From: Marthasterias glacialis
Lineage: Eukaryota; Echinodermata; Asteroidea; Forcipulatida; Asteriidae
Length of the DNA stretch: 64,000 nucleotides
Assembly: GCA_911728455.2 (NCBI GenBank)
Contig: OU452223.1
Location: 1,981,674 to 2,045,673, forward strand
Direction: 5' to 3'
Position 1 is the first letter of the stretch, and each line of letters starts with the position of its first letter. Below are positions 22,154 to 33,056 of the stretch, piece by piece. Position numbers and translations under genes: made by a program. Under the pieces are notes generated by a model. It did not search any database. It was not told the origin of the DNA and saw only the letters and a list, made by a program, of their open reading frames with translations.

Positions 22154-23433
22154 CTAAGGCCCTGGCTGAAATAGATAAAAAACAGAAATATTACTCTAAT
22201 AAAACTCCAATAGCACAGATTGCAAATCACTTAATATTCAAAAATAGTAAAAAAAAAAAAAAAAAAACAAAAAAAAAAAAAAAAAAAAACAGAAAATATT
22301 TATTTAGTCCTTAAATTCCACCCTCTGGTTAATTTGACATTGGTAGTCCCAATAATGGTCAAGTTACTCTCCGTCCAAGTAAAAACACTCCTACACTTTT
22401 ACCTCAAGTAAGAAGCCAACAGCCCCCAGGTCACAATTGTGCAAAGTTTCAACACTGTACCCTTTTTAATTGGCTCTCAAATCTGTCTAAAATGGAATAC
22501 TTGAAGGGCCTTCAAAATATCCATGAGGCTGATTGACTGTTTTCTTCCTAAGGAGAAGGGTGCTCCCCTATTCATGATCCCTGTGCTTTTACAATACAAA
22601 GCAACTTTTTTAATAGCTTTTTATTTAAGAAGTATTACCATACATCACAATTCAAACTGGCTGTTGGATTGGATTTACAGGTTTCGTTTGTGAAAGTTGG
22701 TTAAAGGTACATTATATAGGCCTATAATATGTCAATCAACAGAATGAGTTTAACATGTTAGTTTCTTTTCAAATGTGAAAATGTATTTTGATCCTCACAG
22801 AACTTTGGAAATGTTGAGGGGTATTTGGTGGGCTAAGTTCTTAAGAGGTAAGCAAAGCTCAGTCGTGATATGATTAGATCATTAGGTCGTGATCATGATT
22901 AGATCTGCAGTTAATTACACTTATGTTACTTGTGATGTTGAGAAACTCCAAAGTTTGGAATGTTCATGGACAAAGTCAAGCTATTTTGTTACAAATGCTA
23001 AGTAAAATAAACATCAAGTTGCTTTTAAAGTGGAATTAACAATATTAACAAAAAAAAGTAACAAATAAAAGGTTACACTAGTCATTGTGCAATATTATTA
23101 CATGATGACATGTTTTTTTTTATTGCCTGAGGCATCTGGACTAGAGTGGAAGGGACCTCACCCCATGCAAAAGTTACTTACAGCTACCGTTACAATTAGA
23201 TGGATTGACCTCACTCTGCTCTGATCATTAATGGGGCTGTGTTATTTTTTATATTTTGTTGTCGATTTTTGGCCCAAGTCCGCACCACCCAGGGTTTTAA
23301 ATAGATAATGCTTCTAGTGTCTGTACTATTTGATGAAACGTTCAACGGATTATTAAGCTGAATTTATAGTGGGTTAAATACTACCACCATCTTGCAGGTT
23401 TATGACTAACTGATGATGATTAAAGAGACCTAC
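22154..23433. other. Probable intron with poly-A run
   Basis: Noncoding. It holds an A-rich run at 22,249-22,290 broken by single C residues. A weak extra exon could lie at about 23,181-23,219 on the minus strand, before the donor TAGCT|GTAAGTAAC. Its frames are open, but no acceptor choice with a polypyrimidine tract is convincing. Confidence 0.35.
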
Positions 23434-23473
23434 CTTTATCTGGAACTTGGATAGTGGTCCTTGCCTGGAGCAT
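23434..23473 (-). CDS. Candidate 40-nt internal exon, unrecognised gene
   Basis: On the minus strand the acceptor TTCTAATACAG precedes 40 nt that end at the donor GATAAAG|GTAGGTCTC. Read in the phase left by the exon at 27,625-27,692 it gives MLQARTTIQVPDK, open, with phase 1 out. Short exons are easy to mistake, so support rests on both splice sites and phase agreement with the upstream exon. Confidence 0.45.
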
Positions 23474-23533
23474 CTGTATTAGAATGACAGAACAAAGACT
23501 AATAAATGATTAAACCTATAAGATGACAAAAAT

Positions 23534-23632
23534 TAGGCTGGAGCAGGATTTAAACCTGAGACAACCAGCTATAATTTCCGATGCTATACCAACTGACCTA
23601 TCCAGCCCTAATGTTGGCGGTCGCCCTGTTTT
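23534..23632 (-). mobile_element. tRNA-derived SINE, minus-strand copy
   Basis: Reverse-complemented, it reads ACATTAGGGCTGGATAGGTC, then AGTTGGTATAGC (A-box-like), then CAGGTTTAAATCCTGCTCCA (B-box-like), in the arrangement of a tRNA. The spacing and the CTGGA/TCCAG acceptor-stem pairing resemble a tRNA gene with a decayed anticodon arm. The same leader (AAAACAGGG, GCCAACATTAGGGCTGGATA) precedes the plus-strand copy at 23,730. Confidence 0.7.
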
Positions 23633-23654
23633 GTCAATATCTTTGTTCCAGGAT

Positions 23655-23671
23655 GGGGGGGGGGGGGGGGG
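23655..23671. repeat. Poly-G run (17 G)
   Basis: A pure run of G between the two opposed SINE copies. Such runs readily slip and could form G-quadruplex DNA. The length may be affected by sequencing error. Confidence 0.9.
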
Positions 23672-23729
23672 TGCCAGTCAGAAGCCATTCAACCGGTTAC
23701 TGCCAGGGATCACACCACATTATACAATA

Positions 23730-23848
23730 CAAAACAGGGATACTGCCAACATTAGGGCTGGATATCTCAGTTGGTAGAGCGACGGTACGTATAGCCAGTG
23801 ATGCAAATCCCGCTCCAGTCAAGTTCTCTTTGTTGACCCCAAAAATGA
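23730..23848 (+). mobile_element. tRNA-derived SINE, plus-strand copy
   Basis: AAAACAGGGATACTGCCAAC leads into ATTAGGGCTGGATATCTC, AGTTGGTAGAGCG (A box), then GATGCAAATCCCGCTCCAGT (B-box-like) and a tail CTCTTTGTTGACCCCAAAAA. The A box is close to consensus. The B box has lost the usual GGTTCRA start, so Pol III activity is doubtful. With the copy at 23,534 it makes a head-to-head pair. Confidence 0.75.
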
Positions 23849-24333
23849 TTAACAAATTTACCCAGTCAGTTTCCCACATGGTTTATTCCTTGATACTAAA
23901 CACTTTTTACATAAAGATCTGCTACTCTTCTTTTGAAAAACTAGAAAAGTTTCCCAGGCACAAAGTATTTTACTTTTGAAATAAAGCTACCATGCAAAAC
24001 ATCAACATGTCAACATATTGTAATTTTATGGATTTTCAATGCTTGTTCAAAATTGAAGAAGAGTTTTTGTGATAAAATTTCAACATAATTACTGGGAGGA
24101 CAAGTTCACACTTATGATCATTTATGTGGCGTGTCTTGGTCGAGTGAGGGTTCAAGTAGCCTTGATCAAGGCTCTTTACGCTTTCACTTAGCCCTGAGTT
24201 ATCCATACACGTAGTCCGTAAGGACGATATGTAGTTGATACACAGTCCATGCACACACATGCACAGAGTCCATCAGGACAATACACACGCACACACAATA
24301 GTTCATGCATAACCATTATGTCTGAAGACTTCT
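23849..24333. other. Noncoding, nothing recognised
   Basis: AT-rich, with a short imperfect duplication of the CACACATGCACAGAGTCCAT type around 24,240-24,275. No gene. Confidence 0.4.
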
Positions 24334-24508
24334 ATAGACCTTATGCACATGACGTCATTTGAGTAGGGCGCCCTCGTCTAGAGGTCAAAATGAGGTTGTT
24401 CATTGGCCAATCCTGTGCGCCGCGCGTACAAATCTCTGCGTTTCCATTGTTACGTCATCGATTTACCTCTAAGATGGCGGCGTGATGACGTCAATGCATA
24501 AGGTCTAT
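24334..24508. mobile_element. 175-bp MITE with ATAGACCTTATGCA termini
   Basis: The left end ATAGACCTTATGCACATGAC continues to GTCATTT, and the right end on the other strand is ATAGACCTTATGCATTGACG continuing to TCAT. The inner part is GC-rich (GCGCCGCGCGTAC) and holds TGACGTCA-like and TACGTCA sites at both sides, plus AAGATGGCGGC. No coding capacity. The size and sharp termini fit a miniature inverted-repeat transposon. Confidence 0.85.
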
Positions 24509-25673
24509 TGTTACTTCTATTGTTCTTGTACTGTAGCAATCCCCATTGGTTTTGTACACAAATGGCGTCCGAGGACCCATGAAAACAAAGAACTAACTAG
24601 TGAGGACCTATTATCCCTATTGAAAAATGTCCTCGGAGCATATGGTCAAACATGCACACCCACCCACATATGTGTACACTATAGATTGAGGACATACTTT
24701 TCATTCTATCCAATGGAGGACATTGCCAACAATTGAACGGTACCTATCAAGGTGAGAACATAACACACAGATCTTTTTGTTGCGGTTGAGTTATGCTATC
24801 AGAATACGAATGTGTATTCTACCCTTTCATTAAATGTTTTGGATGATGGTAATACATTTTCTTCTTCTTGGGTGGGGGTGGGAAGGAGTGTCAGAGGCAA
24901 AGGTGTAGAGAAATCACTTGGCTTCGCTTCAGAGTGACTCTTCATTATGACTGTACTGTGGTGGTGCATGCATCACACCTTACATTTGTTGAAGTTTCAT
25001 TGTGTTTCTACAAAAGTATTTAATGTTCCTCCAAGTTCGGTTTTGAAATGCCACAGGACAGGACATTTCGATGTTGCGTTTTCCAGAAGGCTTCTTCACT
25101 GAAAAGATTCTCTACAAGCCCTCCGTTATGTCTTTCTTTTCCTCAGCAGTACAGGGGCGACACTTGATTTGTTGAGGAAAATTAAGATACATAATCAAAC
25201 AGGGCCTATCCATACCAAAGAATGCACATTTCAATAAGCAATTCAGCTCAAAATCTAATCACACTGTGGGATGAAGCTACACCTGCATAAAATGCCTAAC
25301 AAGAAACAGCCCAATTGATGTTCATCATGGTGCAGCCATCTTGTTTCATCCTATCATTCAAGTCACTGCTGTCCTCGTTGCTCGTGAAGCTTTCCGCAAC
25401 AAAACGAAGAGCAATTTCTACATTTAGCTATGATTGCATTTCACACTCAAATAAAAAATGTCGGCCAATCCATGGGTTGGGGGGGTGTACAGTGTTTGAA
25501 ATTTGTTTCATGGTGGGGGGGGGGTTGTAAGGTGATAATGGCCCCAGGCCAAGTTATAGGGCCCCCTCCAAAAGAATTTTCTTGGCGAGGAGGGGGAGGG
25601 ATTGGGAGCCAAAACCACAGTTTGTAGTAATTTGTAAAGACAATTTAAAAAGGGGTTTATTTACCTCCAGTAA
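24509..25673. other. Probable intron, with G-rich segment
   Basis: No firm gene. G-rich runs occur at 25,480-25,530 and 25,590-25,612. Minus-strand 25,020-25,170 has short protein-like frames (for example EEAFWKTQHRNVLSCGISKP after an acceptor-like ATCTTTTCAG), but an in-frame stop follows and no donor is clear. It could be more of the recombinase-like relic next to it. Confidence 0.35.
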
Positions 25674-27220
25674 CATGCAACTCCTCCACAGATTTATCAT
25701 GTTGCAAAACCAAGTTGCCTCTCTCCAAGCTCAGGAAAAGATAAGACAGTTTTGGTAACCCTCTGAACAGTGTCTGGATACTAGTAGTACTCAAGATGGA
25801 CCCGCAAATCATGACCAATGAAGCCTACAAGTTTTTCAAGCTGATGCTCCTCAAGGCAAGACTTGTGAAACAGTCGCTACATGTTTATAAAGCTTTGCAG
25901 ACCCCATGTTATCAGCATTGTCAAGGCCTGCCTCATTTGCATATGCTTGTAGACAGTTACATGTACTTCCTTGTTTCTGACCTGTGTCTCAGTCACAACT
26001 TCCTGTGAATAAGAACTTGTTGTCTTGTGCCACTCCAGCTGCATATCTGTTTGCAACCAGAGCATTCCACCACGCCATCACATCAGTACCAAGAAGCAGA
26101 GGAACAGTTCTACCCATCTTACCAACTACTTTCATGACTTTGAACATTTTACAGAGGTGCCGTTCAAGATCAGTCATCAAACAATCCTCATTGACAACGG
26201 CTACACTGTGTTTGTGGAAATCTTCCAGTTTCATTTTAGATACTTCCCCCCTGCGGTTGAACATAGTGAGATGGCACAGTGTGACTTCATGCAATTTCTT
26301 CCCGTCTGGTGTAATTTAATGGCCCCGAGCACAGTGAAGGAGCTGCACTTCCCTGTTGCCAGTTTCATGGAGGAACGATGACATTTTCACCGTATCCGCA
26401 TTTGTCGGGAGAACAACAGGTTTATTGCGCTTTCCTTGGTACAGTGTTCTGTGCACATGGGTTGACACATGTTCTCACCACTTATATTCACACAACTGCA
26501 GAAACTTCTCGGCCTGTTCCGTTTTGTGCCTCAGACCATAATCTATAGCATTTCCTTTCAGCATGAGTGCACATTTCTTGATGGAATGTTCAGTCTTTAG
26601 TGATAGAGATGGAACGTGATACATCTGCTTTCCTTCACTGATATCATGAACAGCCTTGACGATATCATTCATATGGTGGGGATGCACAAATACTTCAAGT
26701 GATGCATTTGGTTGATGGGTGTTGTTTCAGAGTTGTATGACAAGACGACCCAGTTCTCATAGCTTGTTTCGAATGTAGCCATGTTGTGTAACATCGTGGC
26801 CAAGCTTAAGGTATTCACATATGGCGACTTCATCTCTCTTCATCAGAGTTAAACCTTGTTCAACTGGAATGATACACCAGCCAGGAGCTTTTAACAAATC
26901 ACTCTTGTTGGCTACTGTCCGATCCCCCTAACACAACCTATCCTATTGCTACCATCAGTCTTTGCAGGGAGCGCAGGCTTAAACGGGCACTGATGACGCC
27001 AAAGATCAAGACGCACGTAATAGCCATGGCAATGTATGCATGGTCCATGTGCGTGTGGAGCTGCCTCATGATTGGGTCTGTAATTTACAATAAGGACACC
27101 CTCTCCCTCTCTTAGGACTTGGCTCCTGTGTCTGTGATTACCGATATTGCGGATGTTTAACAGAATCTTGTTGCGGGCACCAAGGTTGGTCTCCGATATC
27201 TCTACTACTTTCCTTTCATC
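25674..27220 (-). pseudogene. Crypton-related, tyrosine-recombinase-like protein relic
   Basis: Reading the minus strand from 27,220 and following the homologous frame gives successive blocks: HRHRSQVLREGEGVLIV; a zinc-finger-like CIHCHGYYVRLDLWRHQCPF; GYIRNKL; VPSLSLKTEHSIKKCA; TLYQGKRNKPVVLP; FNRRGEVSKM; VVGKMGRTVPLLLG; KLYKHVATVSQVL; GFIGHDLRVHLEYY. The order and motifs match a protein family common in fish and marine invertebrates whose C-terminus resembles a tyrosine recombinase (LRKHxAT box, GHD, and a late Tyr). In-frame stops occur near 26,475, 26,316 and 25,987, with frameshifts near 26,900 and 25,915. The Arg expected in the KLRKH box is Tyr here. It ends at a donor-like TGGAG|GTAAAT. 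The family name is inferred; no other strand or element ends were found. Confidence 0.75.
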
Positions 27221-27624
27221 CTAATGACGTGACTGGAGATGACAGGGTACTTTGTCCTGAGGTTATCACACCTATGAAATAGATGTCTTGAGGGTTGAGC
27301 AAATCATTGTGCCCTTAAGTTGCTAGGCAAATAACAGTTGAGCTCTAGTTAGTCAGAACTTAAACCATCAACAAATATATTCCACGTTTGGGATGGGGGT
27401 GCGCATTGGTTATTATGCAGCATTCAGTATCAATAGCGAATTGTCGGCCATAAAGGACGAGTAGTTTGGCACTCTTTTACAGTTAGGGAGGACATTAGTT
27501 TGCCTCAACACGTAAACCGTTGCAAAGCCCCTCAATTCTACAGCATGCCATATTATGAAGAAACATTGTATGTTATGTATTTGATATCTGATGGAATGAA
27601 TACATGACATAATCATTTACTCAC
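27221..27624. other. Noncoding, probably intron
   Basis: Sequence between the recombinase-like relic and the exon at 27,625. No terminal repeats of the relic could be recognised here. Nothing else seen. Confidence 0.4.
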
Positions 27625-27692
27625 CTGGTGCTCAAATAGGCAGCGTGTCATACCATCAGTGTAACACACACAGTACTTGGTCAGTGACTTCC
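27625..27692 (-). CDS. Candidate 68-nt internal exon, unrecognised gene
   Basis: Minus strand: a strong acceptor (TTTTACTTTTCAG) and a strong donor (CACCAG|GTGAGTAAA) bracket 68 nt. The only open frame with good protein character gives KYCVCYTDGMTRCLFEHQ after a short lead, phase 1 in and phase 0 out. The phase leads correctly into the 40-nt exon at 23,434-23,473. Two of its three Cys lie in a CVC cluster. I do not recognise the domain. Confidence 0.55.
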
Positions 27693-28466
27693 CTGAAAAG
27701 TAAAAGGCAAAACGTTCATCATTATACTTCATCAAACTTAACTGTGCCCGGTGATGGTGATGTTGGTTGTGAACTGGAATTCGTTGTGTGGATTTGTATC
27801 ACAGTAGTAGCCTATGTGCTTTGACTTATTCGGGAGGCGGGGGAGGGAGTGGGGGGCAAGGGTGCACAAGAAAGGGGTCTGCTATATGAGTTAAGTATTG
27901 CGTTGAAAAGCTTGACTGATTAAGTTCATGCACTTTAATTTTGAGTAATTCTTTATTTTGTTTGGGGGAAGGAGGGGTTTGACATACAAGAATGTCCAGA
28001 TACTATTATGTGCTATGTTTGAAACATGGTCCACATCTACATGTGATGGGGATCATAATAAGGTGTGGAATTGTCATTTTGTGTGTTTACAATACAAAAG
28101 TTGTTTCATTTTTAATACCTTTTATATGGAGGTTATTATAGCTGGAAACCATGACGAGTCCGGAGGCCATATTGTCATCATGCTGTCCCCTTCTCTGTAT
28201 AAAGAGGACATACAAACGTATCATAAAGGTTATTAATTGCTTTCACCATGAAGTAGAATCATGAACACAGTCAGTGTCCGGACTGAATTAACGTTATGAT
28301 AGATGTTAGTTTTTACATCAGGGATAAAGAATACTATTTGTAATGTTTTACCCATACACCGATGTGTGTTAAGCACTGTATACTCAGCACTTTCCCCGAG
28401 TCCTGTGAAAATTCACAGGCATTGTTCCTGGCCATTCTAGAGCAGATGTCTAACCAACTAATGTAC
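27693..28466. other. Noncoding with a possible tRNA-like SINE fragment
   Basis: G-rich tract at 27,830-27,865. On the minus strand about 28,330-28,465 reads GTTGGTTAGACATCTGCTC, then TGGCCAGGAACAATGCC, then CACACATCGGTGTATGGG. This resembles a tRNA-derived dispersed repeat but lacks a clear B box. No gene. Confidence 0.3.
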
Positions 28467-29394
28467 TTTTTACAAGTGTGGCTATAATAAAACCAAATAC
28501 CATAGGTTGATGGCTGGGCAGGGTCATGAATTTAATGACCCAACCACACATTTTATAAGTGCCACCAATAATACCAACTATGGTAAGTTGGGGGCTGAGA
28601 AGGATCATGAAGTGAATGACAGAACCATACATTATATAAGCGCCGCTAACAGTACTAACCGTGGAAGGATGGAGCTGAGCAGGCACATGAACTGAATGAC
28701 AAAACTATACATTTCATTAGTGCCGCTAAGAAGACTAACTGTGGTAAAAATAAGTTGTGGCTGAGCAGGATCATGAGCTGAATGAAAGAAAGAACCATAC
28801 ATTTAATTGCATTAACATTTAAGTGTCGTTAATAAGACTAAGTGTGGTAGCTTGGGGCTGAGTATGGTCATGAACTGCATGAAAGATGCCCATATTTTAT
28901 ATGTGCCACTAATAAGACAAACTGTGGTTGGTTGGGGCTGAGCAGGATCATGAACTGCATGAAAGAACGAGACATTTTCTAAGTTCGGCTCATGAGACTA
29001 ACTATGGTAGGTTGGGGACTAGTCAGGTTCATGAGCTAAATGAAAGAACCATACATTTTATATGTGGCGCTAAAAAGACAAACTGTGGTTGGTTGGGGCT
29101 GAGCAGGATCATGAAATGCATTATAAGAACCACACATTTAATAAGTACTGCTCATTAGACTAACTTAATCACTAGATTAGATAGATCTGGGGGCTAGTCG
29201 GGATCATGAACTGCATGAAAGATCCACACAATTTATAAGTGCCACTAATAAGACTAACTGTGGTAGGTTTTGGCTGAGCAGGAACATGAACTGCATGAAA
29301 GAACCATACATTTTATAAGTGCCGCTAATAAGACTAACTGTGGTAGGTTTGGGCCTAGCAGGATCATGAACTGCATAAACGACCAATCACCAGC
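28467..29394 (+). repeat. 80-bp repeat array, left block (about 11 copies)
   Basis: The unit on this strand is AGGATCATGAACTGCATGAA, AGAACCATACATTTTATAAG, TGCCGCTAATAAGACTAACT, GTGGTAGGTTGGGGCTGAGC (80 bp). Copies vary at several positions and by small indels, with identity by eye about 80-90%. All copies in this block face the same way. Frames in the units are not coding. Confidence 0.9.
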
Positions 29395-29945
29395 CGCGGC
29401 ACGACGCACTTTCACAGTTTGGTCATCTACCTAGTGTCTGCAAGGCTACACGACATCCGCCGTCTTCACTAACTACGAGTCATTAGACCTCATGTCGAAA
29501 ACTTAGCACCAAGCTGTACAAGAAAAGCTCTACTCCCAAGACCAGCAGTCCAAGACCCTTAACGCATGCTACAGCTGCTTCTCAAACTTCGCCAGCATCC
29601 CAGCCATCTGACTTATTATATTTCCACTGCTGACAAATCCCGCTCATCAACCAGCAAGAGGTTTCCCTCATCACATTACTCCAGGTCCGGGAAGAGTTTG
29701 CTAATGACACACAGACTAGCCAAGTCAGGCTTTCTGAATCAGATTTTAAATTGGTGAAATCTTTAGAAGACCCAGTCACAAAGTTAACGGCTCCAAAATA
29801 CACATCACCCACCAACTATCAATTCTAAACAAAGCAATATTAAGAAGCTAATCCCCACAATACCTGAAAAACACAGTGAGGCCTCCTCACCCACACCAAG
29901 AGTTTGAATTCAGCTCTGTGTTCACCGCAGACTGGACCAGACTAA
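29395..29945. other. 550-bp unrelated segment interrupting the 80-bp array
   Basis: The repeat stops at CATAAACGACCAATCACC and resumes at GGTTGGATGCTGGGCAGGAT. The interior is GC-richer than the flanks. Both strands have 60-77-codon frames without recognisable domains. Plus-strand frames have gag-like composition (many Ser, Thr and Pro), which is weak evidence. It may be an inserted element or the remains of the locus in which the array grew. Confidence 0.5.
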
Positions 29946-32915
29946 ATAGCAAGGTTGGATGCTGGGCAGGATCATGAACAGATTGACGGAACCATAGTCT
30001 AATAAGACTAACTTTGGTAGGTTTCAGGATGGGCTGGATCATGAACTGAAAAAAAACAACAATTCAATTCATAAGTGGGGCTAATAAGACTAGCTAGGTT
30101 AGCTTGGGACTGAGCAGGATCAAGAAGAGAATGAAAGAATCATACCTTTTATTAGAGCCGCTATTACCACTAACTACGGTAGGTTGGGAATGAGCAGGAT
30201 CATGAACTGAAAAAAGAACCATTCAATTTATAAGTGGGGCTAGTAAGACTAAAAAGGTTCATTAACTCAATGAGAAAAAACTAGTAAATTTTATTAGAGC
30301 CACTAAAAAGACTAACTACGATAAGTATGTGCTGAGCAGGATCAAGAATTGAATAAAAGAACCATACATTTTTTTAAAGTCGCTAATAGCACAAACCTAC
30401 CCTAGTTAGTCTTATTAGCGGCTCTAATAAAATGTACAATTCTCATTCAGTTCATGAACCATACCAGCCCCCAACCTACCATAGTTAGTCTTATTAGCAG
30501 CACTTATAAAATGTTTTTTTTTTTCATTCAGCTCATAATCCTGACTAGCCCCAAACCTACCATAGTAAGTATTCATAGCGGCACTTATAAAATGTATAGT
30601 TCTTTCATTCAGTTCATGATCCTGCTCAGCCCCCAACCTACAATAGTTGGTCTTTTTAGCAGCACTTAGAAAAGGTATGGTTCTTTTACTCAGTTCATGA
30701 TCTTACTCACCCCCAAACATACCACTAGAGGCGCTTATAAAACATATGGTTCATTTATTCAGTTCATGATCCTGACTAGCGCCCAACCTACCATTAGCGG
30801 CACTTATAAAGTGTATGGTTCTTTCATTAAGTTCATGATCCTGCTCAGCCCCCAACCTACCATAGTAAGTCATCTTAGCGGCACTTAGAAAATGTATGGT
30901 TCTTTCATTCAGTTAATAATCCGTACCAGCCACCAACCTACCATAGTTGGTCCTTATAGTGGCACTTATAAAATGTATGGTACTTTTATTTAGCTCATGA
31001 TCCTGCTCAGCCCCAACCTACCACAATTTGTGTTATTAGCAGGATCATGAACTGAATGACAGCATGGTAAATTGTTTTATTTACTGTGGGAAGGTTGGGG
31101 CTGAGCAGGATCATGATCTGCAAGAAAGAACCCTACATTTTTTAAGAGTTGCTAAGAACACAAACTTTAATGCAGTTCATAATCCTGCTCAGCCCGAACC
31201 TACCCTAGTTAGTCTTATTAGCGGCACTTATAAAATGTATGGATCTGTCATTCAGGTCATGATCCTGCTCAGCCCCCAACCTACAATAGTTGGCCTAATT
31301 AGCGGCATTTAAAAAATATATTATATGCTTCTGTATAGCAGTTCATGATCCTGCTCAGCCCCAACCTACCAGGGTTAGTCTTATTAGCGGAACTGATGTA
31401 CAAAGTTCTTTCATTGAGTTCATGATCCTGCTCAGCCCCAAACATACAATAATTGGGTTTTTTTAGCAGCGCTTAGAAAAGGTATGGTTCTTTCATGCAG
31501 TTCATGATCTCACTCAGTCCCAACCTACCACAGTTAGTATTATCAGAGGCACTTATAAAATGTGTGGTTCTTTCACTCAGTTCATGATCCTGCTCAGCGC
31601 CCAACCTACCACAGTTAGTCTTATTAGTGGCACTGATAAAATGTGTGTATTTTTCATTCAGCTCATGATCCTGACCAGCCCCAAACCTACCATAGTTCAT
31701 CTTCTTAGCGGCACTCACAAAACACATGGTTCATTTATTCAGTTCATGATCCTGACTCTCACCCAACCTACCATAGTTAGTCTTATTAGGGGCACTTATA
31801 AAATGTATGGTTCTTTCATTCAGTTCATGATCCTGCTTACCATAGTTAGTCATCTTAGTGGCATTTAGAAAATGTATGGTTCTTTCATTCAGTTCATGGT
31901 CTGTACCAGCCCCCAACCTACCATAGTTGGTCCTTAGAGTTGCACTTATAAAATGTATGGTACTTTTACTCAGCTCATGATCCTGCTCAGCCCCAACCTA
32001 CCACAGTTGTTACTAGCAAGATCATGATCTGAATGACAGAATGGATTATTTTGTAAGTGGCGCCAATAAAACTAACTACAGTAGGTTTGGGCTGAGCAGG
32101 ATCATGAACTGCAAGGATGAACCATTCATTTTATACTAGGTGCCACAAATTTGACCACCTATTGTGAGTCTGGGGGCTCTGCGGGATCATGAAGTTAATT
32201 AAAGTAAGTGGATAATGAACAGATTGACGGAATCATAAATTACATAGGTGCCGCTAATAAGACTAACTTCCGTAGGTTTTGGGCGGGGCAGGATCATGAA
32301 CTGAAAAAAAGAAGGGTACATTTTATAAGTGCGGCTAATAAGACTAGCTACATTAGCTTGGGGCTGAGCAGGATCATGAACTGATTGAAAGAACCATACA
32401 TTTTATAAGTGCCGCTAAGAAGACAAACTATGGTGGGTTTCGGCTGAGCAGGATCATGAGCTACATAAAACACAAACATTTTGTGAGTGCCGCTAATAAG
32501 ACTAACTGTAACAGGTTGGGTCTGAACAGGATCATGAACTGCAGGCAAGAACCTTACATTTTATAAGTGCCACTAATAACACAAAATGTGGTAGGATGGG
32601 GCTGAGTAGAATCTCGAACTGCACCGTTGTAACAGTGCCGCAAATAAGGCAAACTATGGTAGGTTTGGGACTAGTCAGGATCATGAACTGAATAAAAGAA
32701 CCATACATTTTGAAAACTATTAAGAAAGTGCCATTAAGAAAACTATCTGTTGTAGGTTGGGGCTGAGCAGGATTATGAACTGCAAGAAAGAAGCATACTT
32801 TTCTTAAGTGCCCTACGAAGACTAACTATGGTAGGTTGGGGGCTGGTTAGGATCATGAACTGAATGAAAGAACCATACATTTAATAAGTGCCGGTATAAG
32901 ACTAACCACGGTAAT
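29946..32915. repeat. 80-bp repeat array, right block with orientation switches
   Basis: About 37 more copies of the unit. They face plus to about 30,397, minus to about 31,040, plus to about 31,167, minus to about 32,010, then plus to 32,915. The junctions fall inside units: GTCGCTAATAGCACAAACCT near 30,397, GTGTTATTAGCAGGATCATG near 31,040 and ACACAAACTTTAATGCAGTT near 31,167. Opposed blocks can pair into long imperfect hairpins. Confidence 0.9.
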
Positions 32916-32969
32916 CGAAACATGAACAGATTGACACTATTTATTGGTCTCACTAAGCATATACCTCAC

Positions 32970-33056
32970 CTGTGCACACAATGTTTGTACCAGCAGCCCT
33001 GGTAGGACTTCAGTCTCTGTTGCACTGCCATTGATGTCCTGGATATGAAGGGGTTC
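32970..33056 (-). CDS. Candidate 87-nt exon, unrecognised
   Basis: Minus strand: acceptor CTTTTTTTGCCATGCAG and donor GTGCACAG|GTGAGGTA bracket 87 nt. Two frames are open: one ends EVLPGLLVQTLCAQ and the other ends SYQGCWYKHCVH. Neither leaves the phase that the exon at 27,625-27,692 needs, so if they belong to one gene an exon is missing between them, or this belongs to another transcript. Splice sites are good; the product is unknown. Confidence 0.35.

Noticed and set aside
22249..22290. Poly-A run as a retroposon tail
   Set aside because: No target duplication or upstream element body was found.
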